NCBI GenBank assembly: GCA_030374765.1
Contig: JARGXX010000109.1
Location: forward strand, 186,001-250,000
DNA length: 64,000 nt
From: Agarophyton chilense
Lineage: Eukaryota; Rhodophyta; Florideophyceae; Gracilariales; Gracilariaceae
Reading direction: 5' to 3'
This document shows, piece by piece, positions 1 through 8,171 of this stretch. Position 1 is the stretch's first letter. Every line of letters starts with the position of its first letter. The notes below the pieces were generated by a model that made no database searches, had not been told where the DNA came from, and saw nothing but the letters and a program-made list of their open reading frames with translations. Both the position numbers and the translations under genes were made by a program.

Positions 1-764
1 CACGACGGATTCGGGTGCAAGACCGAGGCCAATCCGGCGGGATATACCTAGAGTGTTTAGATGAGCACGGCACAGTCCGGGGTGTGACCAATCCTAGGCG
101 GAGCGGTACCACGGCGATTGTCGGAAAAGGAGCGAGGAAACACTCGTATGAGGTGGACGAGCGGGGTGAGTGGGGTGGCCAATCACGAGAGCCGAAGAAG
201 AGAACTAGAGAAAACGGGGGCGAAACCCTATACAGGGGCGAGACTACGACAAGTGTCGGCGATTTAAAATGAACCCACGGTGGTGGTAGCACTCTGGTCG
301 ACAGAGGGGTGGATGAACTAACGTGCGACGGGCGCTCACGCAGTATGCGGTGAAGACGCGCCGAAGGCGAAGAGTTCAGAGCCAAGACTCCCTCCTTAAG
401 ATCTCCCAAGAGCGTGTTTACTGGGAAGCAGTGCTCAACCTCCTAAGTAGTGTGGCGCGCGGCCCCTGACAGTGGGCGCGCGCCCGAAAAATAGACACTA
501 AATAGCGAAGGCGTAGCTAAATAAATACTAAAAATTACTGAATAATACTAACCATTAGGTAGAATCCGGGCCACGTGTGGCACGCCTCGCACTCGCGCGT
601 CGGCATCCGTGCAGTCCACGTGTTCCACCAGTGTGCATCTCCGGTCCTAACCGGCCGTCGGCACGCAATAGCGGTATAGCTTGTCATGGACCAAGCTAGT
701 CCTCAAGCGAGCGAAACCTCTAAGTCCTGGGAAGAAACCCGCTTGAAAGGCATTGCACTTCACA
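1..764. repeat. Probable LTR fragment at the left window edge
   Basis: No supported gene is seen. The stretch has the build of the other LTRs in this window: a TATA/AATAAA-like AT-rich core at about 497-560, then E-box-like CCACGTG sites near 571 and 617, including CCACGTGTTCCAC, a string also present near the end of the A-family LTRs. It stops at about 760-764 with CA, directly before a 479-bp sequence whose second copy (47137-47615) has different DNA upstream, so a retroelement end probably sits here. The start lies outside the window and no partner LTR was found. An unrelated intergenic sequence remains possible. Confidence 0.4.
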
Positions 765-770
765 GTGTGT

Positions 771-1249
771 TGAAAATATTGTTCTACGCCTAGAGGTACC
801 ACACATGATATCATTCGTAAGAGCGGCAGGTTGGGTGATGGAGAAAGCCAAGCGCGCTATCTTGGAGCGAGTTCACTTCGATATGGACAAGCACCACTCG
901 GGGGTAGGTTGGTTTCTTATGCAAAGGTCCGGAGTATTTTTACTGCGACTACAGGCCTCGAACCACGACCACGTCGTATACGTTTACGTTGATCGCCAAC
1001 AGATCCTCGATACCGTGGAGCAATTTCCATTGCGTCGTTGTGAAGAATCCCTCAAGGGCTGCGTCGGTAGTCCTGCAGACTTCTAACGCATACTTGAAAT
1101 GAGGAAGGTAAAAGAGGTCAAGATACGAAGGGGAGATAACAAGAATGGGTCGGCTTAGAGGCATGAGAAGCGCATGTGGAGCGCCAAATAGTCCTAGTGT
1201 ATGAATTCAGATATCCGTTTGGCGTCATTAAATACATGTTCTGATAAGC
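771..1249. repeat. 479-bp dispersed repeat, copy 1
   Basis: This segment matches 47137-47615 base for base over the same length of 479 bp, with only about two to three dozen substitutions seen by eye. The match begins around the string TGAAAATATTG and stops abruptly after CTGATAAGC; beyond that the two loci differ (copy 1 runs into copia-like debris, copy 2 into a PIF/Harbinger fragment). It carries the reading frame described in the next entry. The sharp right edge shared by both copies suggests that it is the end of a mobile or duplicated unit. Confidence 0.85.
805..1086 (+). pseudogene. Fragment of unknown repeat-borne protein, copy 1
   Basis: A 93-codon frame matching the central part of the longer frame at 47057-47557. 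It has an in-frame TAA where copy 2 encodes glutamine, and the sequence encoding the N-terminal part in copy 2 is replaced here by the LTR-like sequence. I do not recognise the family with certainty. The run from GVGWFLMQ to SLKGCVG, with a His followed some 12 residues later by an Asp (DHVVYVYV...ILD), recalls the His-Asp half of papain-like cysteine peptidases carried by many eukaryotic transposons, but no catalytic Cys is visible, so this is only a suggestion. Confidence 0.45.
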
Positions 1250-1466
1250 GACCCGATACTAGTACTTCGTTAAGTCTCCTATACATGATCAAGTTGCGCT
1301 TGGTCATTGCATCAGACAGATTACGCGTTCCACATATCTACTGTGGTACAGATATTTCGCAGGCTTCGAATGAGTCTTGAAGTCGTGCCACTGTAGAGCG
1401 TAGACGATAGTCTCTTCCTTCGTGTAGCAATGTGATCGTGGAGTACAGTCCATTGGAATCAACGGT
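1250..1466. other. Unassigned 217-bp gap
   Basis: I see no gene, repeat or RNA in this short stretch between the 479-bp repeat and the copia-like relic. It may be the downstream, decayed end of the relic on the minus strand. Confidence 0.3.
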
Positions 1467-2480
1467 TTAAACTAACGCAATGTCGGACTTAGAACCGTAC
1501 AGTTCTTTGATGTACGCAGCCAAGAGAGCACCTCGATCGGCGGATAATGCAGGAGTTAGAATCTCAGCGCTTATGGCACTGAAGAACACACGAGCTTGCT
1601 TCGAACTCGACCAGTCAAGCTCATGGTACACAGCTGCTTCACCCTCCACTGCCAAATACATTCCGGATATGTATCCTGTCTGGCTATAAGACATTTTTTT
1701 CTTGGCTTGCGTCAAAGAAGGCCAAGAATCCCCGGAGCTTATCGACGCTGGGTGGATGAGCGTAGTGTATGACTGGGGTAAGAGTTTTCAACTCTTTCAA
1801 CACTGAGTTCGCCAACATTAATTCGGAAATGCGGAGCATTACAACACGTTGCTGCAAATAACTTGCAGCAAATGCCGCCTGTGGGAGTACTCCGTGACCA
1901 AGGTAGTTGAGTGCTACTGTTAAGCCGAGGAAGGATGACCGTTCATCATCGGTTCATAGGTCATCGGACTGTTTTCGGCGAGCTTGAGTGATATAAAGTG
2001 TCTGAATGGTTTTTATACACTCGGACATGCTCGCTGGAACCGAGTCATCGGAATGGCGGGTGATACGAAGTCGGTTGAGGATGAGCTGTGGTTCACATTC
2101 AAGTTTTCCATCAAATCGAAAGGATAACTTCTTATGGTACCAGTTGATTGAGTTTCTCCTACTGACAGTAAGAATGTCATCAACAACTTTGGCTAGCACC
2201 AGTTCAATCATGTTTTTCTTCGTATGAAGCAAGAAGATTTAAGGAAAACTGGCACTGCGTCAAACTGTTTTTCGAAAAGCCACTTCTCGATCGTCAGTTG
2301 CCAGAGTCTTCCTGACTCTACAGGACCATATGTGAGGACTGGTATCTTCCAAACCATACTTCTCAGCGCCCAACACTTTCCAGGAATCACGTCCAAGCGA
2401 ATCGCATTTTTTAGGGTTCTCGATCTGGATTTGTTTTCGTCGGGGACAAAGGTATGCGATCACACTTTGCACACCCTCTC
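1467..2480 (-). pseudogene. Ty1/copia-like reverse transcriptase and RNase H relic
   Basis: Read on the minus strand this is the end of a copia-type pol. At about 2396-2210 a frame contains a YGPVESGRLWQL-like stretch, the usual segment just before the polymerase active site. From 2232 the next frame gives AKVVDDIL, the VDD form of the YxDD box, followed by a thumb-like region ending in ARRKQSDD. Between about 1950 and 1720 another open stretch has the connection-domain pattern (AASYLQQR, LMLANSVLKELK). At 1715-1467 comes the RNase H part, with DWSSSKQARV and an acidic SAEIL motif. The pieces lie in three frames with stops between them, so it is inactive. No LTR or integrase is visible nearby. 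DIRS-like elements are a less likely alternative. Confidence 0.65.
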
Positions 2481-2539
2481 TATCGCTTTCTCTCACTACA
2501 TATTTGCATCCTTTCTGGTGGGCAAAATACTGGATCGGC

Positions 2540-3060
2540 GCTAATTTGAGGGGGTCCAAGTCTGGCACAAGCAGTGCAAGAAACGGAAAAGGCATGTGCG
2601 ACTCGAGCCGTGCAACAAGCACATGAGCCTCAAGATGATTGAGCCCTAAAAATCTTTTATTATGCCGCTGCGCTATTTGGCGAGCTGCTTGATACTCAGC
2701 GCGGAGACAAACCTCCATTCCTCGTTTCATAGTGGCTGCGACGGCGTCTAAAACTGTTTTGGATAGCTTTGCGTCATGAATTGCCTGAGTCATCACTTCA
2801 TCAATGACAGCAGCATGTGTATCTCGCGCAGCGTGAGGGACGACACCTCCCCACGCCTCCGTCAAGGCATCCTGTGACACGCGGCATTCGCCCAGTACAA
2901 TGCCATCAGATCGGACAACCGCCGCTGCAATATCATCACAAGACGACTCCACGCTGAGCACCAAGAGAGGGCCACTGCCTGAGCGATACCTCCGCAGATC
3001 ATTTGGGATGGAAATACCAGTTAATTCTGGAATAAGATAGTCACCCCACGAAGACTGTTC
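2540..3060 (-). pseudogene. tsaD: TsaD/OSGEPL1-like N-terminal fragment
   Basis: The frame resembles the N-terminal half of bacterial or organellar TsaD, the tRNA threonylcarbamoyl (t6A37) transferase subunit. Visible landmarks are VLSVESSCDDIAAAVV at the start of the fold, then an AWGGVVPHAARDTH segment, AVAAT, and GLNHLEAHVL, which holds the HxExH metal-site pattern of the family. After about residue 130 (ALLV) the similarity stops; the GGH motif and the whole C-terminal half are missing, and the frame runs on into sequence overlapping the RT relic to 2260. There is no ATG at the N-terminus; the frame is open upstream to about 3060. A truncated gene copy, possibly captured by the neighbouring retroelement on the same strand, is the simplest reading. 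Confidence 0.6.
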
Positions 3061-3322
3061 AGCTGTGAGTTGTGCAGATGGCGGGCCGATCTGGACGTTC
3101 TTCGGGATACCTACATTCTCGCGACGGCGATTGTGGGAACAAGTCCACCTGGCATGGACGCATGGTGGGCTTGAGGTGAGGGCATTTGGACGTAATGGCC
3201 GCCAGTGGGTGACGAGGGTTCACGTGATGCGGCGCAAAAATGCAAACGCAGAGAATAGGAGGCTCATTCAGAGGACTCGGAAATCCAAGCCGCCTGTTAC
3301 GGCTTCTAGTAGGAACGATGCG

Positions 3323-4491
3323 ATGGCTAATACGCGCAGCGGTGCAACGCAGGCGAAGAAGGTAGGATCCCCACCATTTAAACCGAAACTTGACGATAAG
3401 GAGGCTCTGTTGGTGACCGCGCCAAGGGGTGAGAAGAAAGTTGTTGCGGAGGCATCTGTCAGGGGTTCGGTTGATGCGACGGGGGAGCTTACGAGAGATT
3501 TGGTGAGAAAGTTGCATGATCACCAACTGGTCGAGAAGGCGAAGGAGGAACTCGTGGTGGTAAGGAAGGTGGTGATTCAGGATGATAAAGAAATGGATTA
3601 CCCTTATCCATTCAAAACAACAGATACCGTACCGAACAGTCTGTGAGATATGGCGAGCAACCCTTCTATTGCGGAGAGATGAACATGATGAAAAGTTATG
3701 GTGGCAAAGCGGCGACTCTTCCACTGAAACCGTCCTCCGCTCCATCTGCACTTCTAGCCAAGAAGCCCTTCGCTAAGACGGTGAAAAAAAGGAGCAGGAA
3801 GGGCGTTCGTCGTCTGCGACGGAAGATACGGTGAGCCAGGTGGTGAATAGGAACGAAACAAACCCGGAAGGTCCGGAAACTTGTAATCGGGCCGTTATTC
3901 GAACCTTAGCTAGTGAGGAAGAGGATTGGACCGAGAGAAAGCAAAGAGGCGACGGTTTTGTGGTTCCTATTGTGTTAACCTCCATGATAAAAGAGACGGC
4001 AATGAGGCAGAAGGGGATGGTCCAGGAATGAATGAGGTATGCGGAAGCACTGCCGTCTCGAAGAAACACGTCTTTGACGAAGCAAAGGACGAAATAATCC
4101 GACGTGGCGGTGAGAGTGGGAGACTAAGGAAGGGCCAAGTTCGTTTTCCAAGGACCATACCGAGCGTGAGCGGGGAGGAACGTGTAATGACGGAGCATTA
4201 GTGAAAAGCAGTCGTTCTTGGAAGTAAGGGAGTGCAGATTCGCAGAGTCCCGGCAAGCAGATCAATTAAATGGTCTTCTTATCGTCAGACTCCGAATCAT
4301 GCAGTGAGGATTGTCGAACACGGGGACGCTGAGGGGTCAAACGACCAAGTGGGCGCGGAAAAACCTCCGAGAAAGCAGATTTTGATGGAGTGGAGGAAGG
4401 GAGGGGAGGTTGAGAAGGAAGAGAGACTCTAGGAAAGTGGTAGGGATGAGGAGAAAGAGGACGAGGATTCAAATCGCCCGTGGAAGAAAGG
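3323..4491 (+). pseudogene. Element E plus-strand gene, 5' part, unknown protein
   Basis: The first long frame begins at an ATG at 3323 (an open frame without a clear start extends back to 3065) and reads MANTRSGATQAKK, a lysine-rich stretch, then a charged segment (LVRKLHDHQLVEKAKEEL) before a stop at 3644. After it the coding look passes between frames, with basic patches such as KKRSRKGVRRLRRK near 3785-3832 and acidic or lysine-rich runs to 4432. It is cut by element B at 4492 and resumes at 20007. The basic, low-complexity N-terminus would suit a nucleic-acid-binding protein. I do not recognise the family; frameshifts and stops mark it as a relic. Confidence 0.4.
4487..4491. repeat. Left target-site duplication of element B (AAAGG)
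   Basis: These five bases directly precede the first LTR of B and are repeated exactly after the last base of its second LTR (20002-20006), as expected for integrase-mediated insertion. Confidence 0.9.
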
Positions 4492-4877
4492 CGTTAATTA
4501 TGCGAGCAATTCTATATGTTACAGTATCATATCTATCTTTTCGGGCCATCCACGAAGCCGTAGGTAGCAAATTCAGTAGTTTGAATCAGCAGATTGATAG
4601 CTGTCTTCGGCCTTGCAAGAGAACCACAATCATGGCTGTTAGATCAGACCCAACGAGAGCGAACAAGGCACAGTCGTCCGGAACGCAATCCATGCCGTTG
4701 CAGTCGATGGTTCTCGCGCTGCGGGAACCTATAAGATAAAGGCCCGCTCTCCTTGGCAGACATTTGAGAGCGGGAGGCAGCTTTGGGAGTAGTCTCCCAA
4801 GGGCTTTGCGTCTTTTCTTTTTGCCTGACCCCACTGCGCGCGTAGGATCTTGTCCTCCGTAGCGTTCGCGAGCAACA
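4492..4877 (+). repeat. Element B 5' LTR (386 bp)
   Basis: Matches 19616-20001 over the full 386 bp, ending ...GAGCAACA. The expected first base T is C here (CGTTAATT against TGTTAATT in the other LTR), so the terminal TG has mutated. About 10% divergence from the partner by eye. Confidence 0.92.
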
Positions 4878-4922
4878 AAGCGCTTTGATTTTGCCTATCG
4901 TATCGTATCCTACGGAAACGAA

Positions 4923-5576
4923 ATGTCTACGTATGGGCTGGTAAATACGATCCAGGCACCCACACTGTCGAGTGCAACGCAGCCGGAGCTGATCAAGTTT
5001 GAGACCAATTAGGTCGCCTATGTGGAGCGTGTAAACGACATCAACACCGGTAGGACATCGAATCAGAAGATAAAGGCTGCAACTATCAGACTATGTGTTA
5101 AACCGAAATTTCTTCACAGTCTTTGCATCTTGAAGCGAATCGATGGAGCCACGAAAGCAGAGGAGACGACAGATGAAGCTGTAGAAAACTGGTTCCACTC
5201 CCGTCTTCAGCGGTCGTCTCGGGATCTAAACGAACGTGTCGAGGAAGCAATTTCCGGGGTGAGGTACACTTCTTTGCGTAAGGACCCATCCGGAGCGGAC
5301 GAACAATTCGTCTTGGATATCATTACTGCCCTCCACGAGCACAATGCGTCCGAAGTCGTTAGTGAATCAGACAGATGCAAACAACTGATCATCAAACTGG
5401 CATATAAGGTGCAGCCGCCGAAGCTTAAGCAGCTCCTCAGAGATCAGATGGGCATGTGGACGTCTGCACAGAAGAGTGATCTGACGTTCTTCGCGAATAC
5501 GCTAGCGAATCTCGCTGATCAGGTGCATGCAGTCCAGAACGCCACCTCCAAGCTCAAAAGAAAGCACAGCTCATAG
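4923..5576 (+). pseudogene. Element B gag
   Basis: The frame opens with an ATG at 4923 (MSTYGLVNTIQAP), 45 bp after the 5' LTR, and runs to a TAG at 5010-5012, then continues in the same frame without interruption to 5576. The protein has the helical, charged look of a gypsy capsid: a VENWFHSRLQ segment, then ISGVRYTSLRKDPSGADEQF and a C-terminal leucine-rich stretch ending in a basic KLKRKHSS tail. No CCHC zinc knuckle was found directly downstream. Assignment rests on position and general resemblance to gag proteins of protist gypsy elements. Confidence 0.6.
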
Positions 5577-5649
5577 CCTCAGCATCTCGGTAGCGACAAT
5601 TCACACCCTCCGGAGCACAACAGCAAGAAACATAGGGCAGGTGGTGATG

Positions 5650-6360
5650 GAAAGGGAAAAGGCTGAAGGAAAGGTTGAGGGATGAAAGGAAAGTGCGCCA
5701 GCTCTGGCTCGGATTTACTTGGAGGCGCTCAATCTCTCACTTACATACAACTCAAAAACGTCAGCCAACCAAACGCCAACCCAGAGTAAACCCTAGACTA
5801 CAGAGCAGGGACACCCAATACTACCAATCATATTCAAGCACGACATTAACCATAGCCAAAGTTCATTGCAGCACACAACAAAGCAAGACAACAGTCCACA
5901 GCACATCATTACACTGACGTGTGCACGAATTCAATATGCCAGCACGCGCTTCTTGCAATTTGCCTCCATACACGTTCACCTTCCAGAACAGTACATCAAG
6001 TCTTCTGTAATACACATGACACGCTCTTCTCCAAGTACATTCGTTACACCTTGTGAGACGCGTACATGGTACACCAGCTGGACATCCTGAACAGCGTGCA
6101 CAATAGTAAAAGTAGACAATGTACACACGTGTACTCTAGACACCCCCAATAGTGCCATACCACTTGTACACTTTACATTGCATGTGCACATTTGCAGTAG
6201 CCAATCACAGCCCGAGTTCACGTTGAGGTCCGGCTGATACGCATATGCGCTTTTCCAGAGGCACCCTCCAAAACAGCCCATGCTCCCCTGCACTTTTGGT
6301 TTTCAGTGACAGCATAGGCACTTGCACCAACAGGTGGTGCGTACCGCGAAGGACCGAGCA
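5650..6360. other. Non-coding, CA-rich stretch inside element B
   Basis: Between the end of gag and the start of the protease frame lie about 700 bp without a supportable gene. The stretch is rich in CACA, GTACA and TGCAC words, unlike the rest of B, and the pol frame only becomes continuous from about 6364. It may be a small non-autonomous insertion or a decayed gag-pol junction. No clear terminal repeats were found. Confidence 0.35.
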
Positions 6361-6363
6361 AAA

Positions 6364-6691
6364 ATCCGTCACGAGATGTAAATCTCGGAGCCAAAGCCAG
6401 CAAAGAGTGGAATAAGCCATGCCTTAACAAGGAAGAGTTTAAGGGTGTCCGCCCCATACGAAAGTACCCCGTTACTTCGAAGGCGAAGCAGCGGGAACTG
6501 CAGGACAAGCACTAGGCAGAGAAGAAGAACCGGAAGAAGGACGCGAAGATCTCAGCCATCCATTCAGGCTCCAAACCAACCCCAGACGAGGAAGAAGGAC
6601 GATGTACAGTAGTATTGAACGACATCGAAGAAGTAGCTTTGTGTGACTCCGGCGCCGACTTCTCAACCATTTCAACTACTTTGTTCCGAGC
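6364..6691 (+). pseudogene. Element B protease, N-terminal part
   Basis: One frame, with a single TAG near 6512, runs from about 6364 to the left edge of element A and contains the retropepsin active-site motif as LCDSGADFSTI. It stops inside the codon after LFR where A is inserted and resumes in the same register at 16022. The upstream part is lysine-rich (KKNRKKDAK). The Asp of the D-S-G triad is intact, so the insertion of A, rather than loss of the active site, is the obvious break here. Confidence 0.7.
6687..6691. repeat. Left target-site duplication of element A (CGAGC)
   Basis: Repeated exactly at 16017-16021 after the right LTR of A; the duplicated bases belong to the protease frame of element B. 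Confidence 0.92.
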
Positions 6692-7358
6692 TGTAGTATC
6701 CGCTCTAACGGAGAGAGCAGACACCTGCGACAGCGTTCGGACTGCCGATGGGTCGCTTGCGGCGAAAGAAAAGGGGTGGTAGAGCTACAACAACAGCGAG
6801 CTCGAAGTGGGGTATAAGGCCACTACTCGCCAGCGAGGGTGAACAGTGTAACTGTAAAACGTTGATAAAACGTAGGTACGAGACGGCTCGTGAAGTGGTT
6901 GGGGGCTCACTATCTATTATAGCTCGTCCGGATCTCCGGTTAAGGAATTCTAAGCGAGGAACGGAATAGTCATGATGCCCGTGTTGTCTCCTTTACTTGG
7001 GATCGGCGCTCACCTCTGGTACACTATATACTGTGTGCCAGAGTGAGTGCCCAAATAAATATATAAATAATACCCAGTGGTCAGCCACTTAGCCAAACCA
7101 CTGTATGGGTATGGTCTCTAATGGACGTCTAGCTACAAAGGGTAGTAAAACCTGCCACGTGGATCGCCACTACATGCGCCGTTGCAAGCCACTCCACTCG
7201 TGATACCACGTGTTCCACTAATTTACCCTGCCTCCTGGCATTCTACGCGGTGTGCCGTTTCATATCACAAGTTTGATGACATCACTCACTTATGAGTTCC
7301 AACCGCGACTTCGCGAAAAATCATCCTATCGGATTCCCCGACATAGTAGAATACTACA
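6692..7358 (-). repeat. Element A 3' LTR (667 bp)
   Basis: Starts TGTAGTATCC and ends AATACTACA on the plus strand. It contains an AT-rich AAATAAATATATAAATAA core near 7052-7070 and E-box-like CCACGTG sites. Its partner is 15350-16016. Confidence 0.95.
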
Positions 7359-7526
7359 TACCCCCCTCGTGAAGCGCAAACCATGGGGGACGCAAGAAGC
7401 GTTTATACGCAGTCGGACCGGTGTTCCGGGTACTCATCGTCATCACGAATTCCTCGCCGCACGACCAACTCTTACAGTTGTCAACAGCATTCTGTTCCTC
7501 ACCGCTCTTCAGCTCGATCTCTCGCG

Positions 7527-8022
7527 ATGGATCCGAACGCTGGGTCCAACCCGTTTCAGCCCTCCTCCGAGAATGTGCCTCCTGGGGCTCCGTCTAACAC
7601 TGCTGGTTATGCGACGCAGTCTACTGTTCAACTCGGTCCATACCGTTCGTTCCCCACACCGTACACCGGATTCCGGTCGGTACCGTTACCTCAGCCAACC
7701 GTGGTTCCGATGCCGAACGCGGCTTACGTCGCCTCTGCGGGTGTGACTAGAGCTTCTTCTCGTCGGAGCTGAGGCTGAACTCGGTTACGAGGACTAGCCA
7801 GAGCTGGCAGGCGTAGCGACTTTCGTCGATCAATCCGCAGTGGCGGGAGTTGCTCAAGAGTACTCTCATGGGTTTACCCAACAACCGAGTGCAATGCCAG
7901 TCGAAGATCCAGGCTTGGATCCACTGAGGCAGTTCTTCTTAGACGCGGGCTTTCCCGTGGACCAAGTTGAGGGTGATCACGCACAGCTTCTTGCGAACCT
8001 GCGTGCTCGCACGTCTCTTTGA
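7527..8022 (+). pseudogene. Antisense accessory frame of element A
   Basis: Between the 3' LTR and the end of pol, on the strand opposite to pol, an ATG at 7527 opens MDPNAGSNPFQPSSENV, a proline/serine/glycine-rich protein of 81 residues ending at 7772. After a shift the coding look continues at about 7840-8022 (DPGLDPLRQFFLDAGFPV). An AATAAA lies at 8075. The frame starts beside the LTR and reads towards integrase, that is, convergent with pol. The same layout occurs in the C family. I do not recognise the product; no membrane segment is visible, so it is not an obvious envelope protein. Confidence 0.45.
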
Positions 8023-8171
8023 TGATCCTAGAAAATACTCCTAGTCAACACCCTTGCTGTGGTATCTTGATATCAATAAAACTCCGGTGACTTCGTGTCG
8101 TCACGTTTCCTCGTCACGATTTCTTGTTTTCTTCTCGCCTTTCGAGTTTTAACTACCTTTGTAGCCCATAC

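Noticed and set aside
3059..3751. 230-codon minus-strand frame near the left end of E
   Set aside because: Rich in Arg, His and Cys as expected for the complement of a GA-rich coding strand; no domain.
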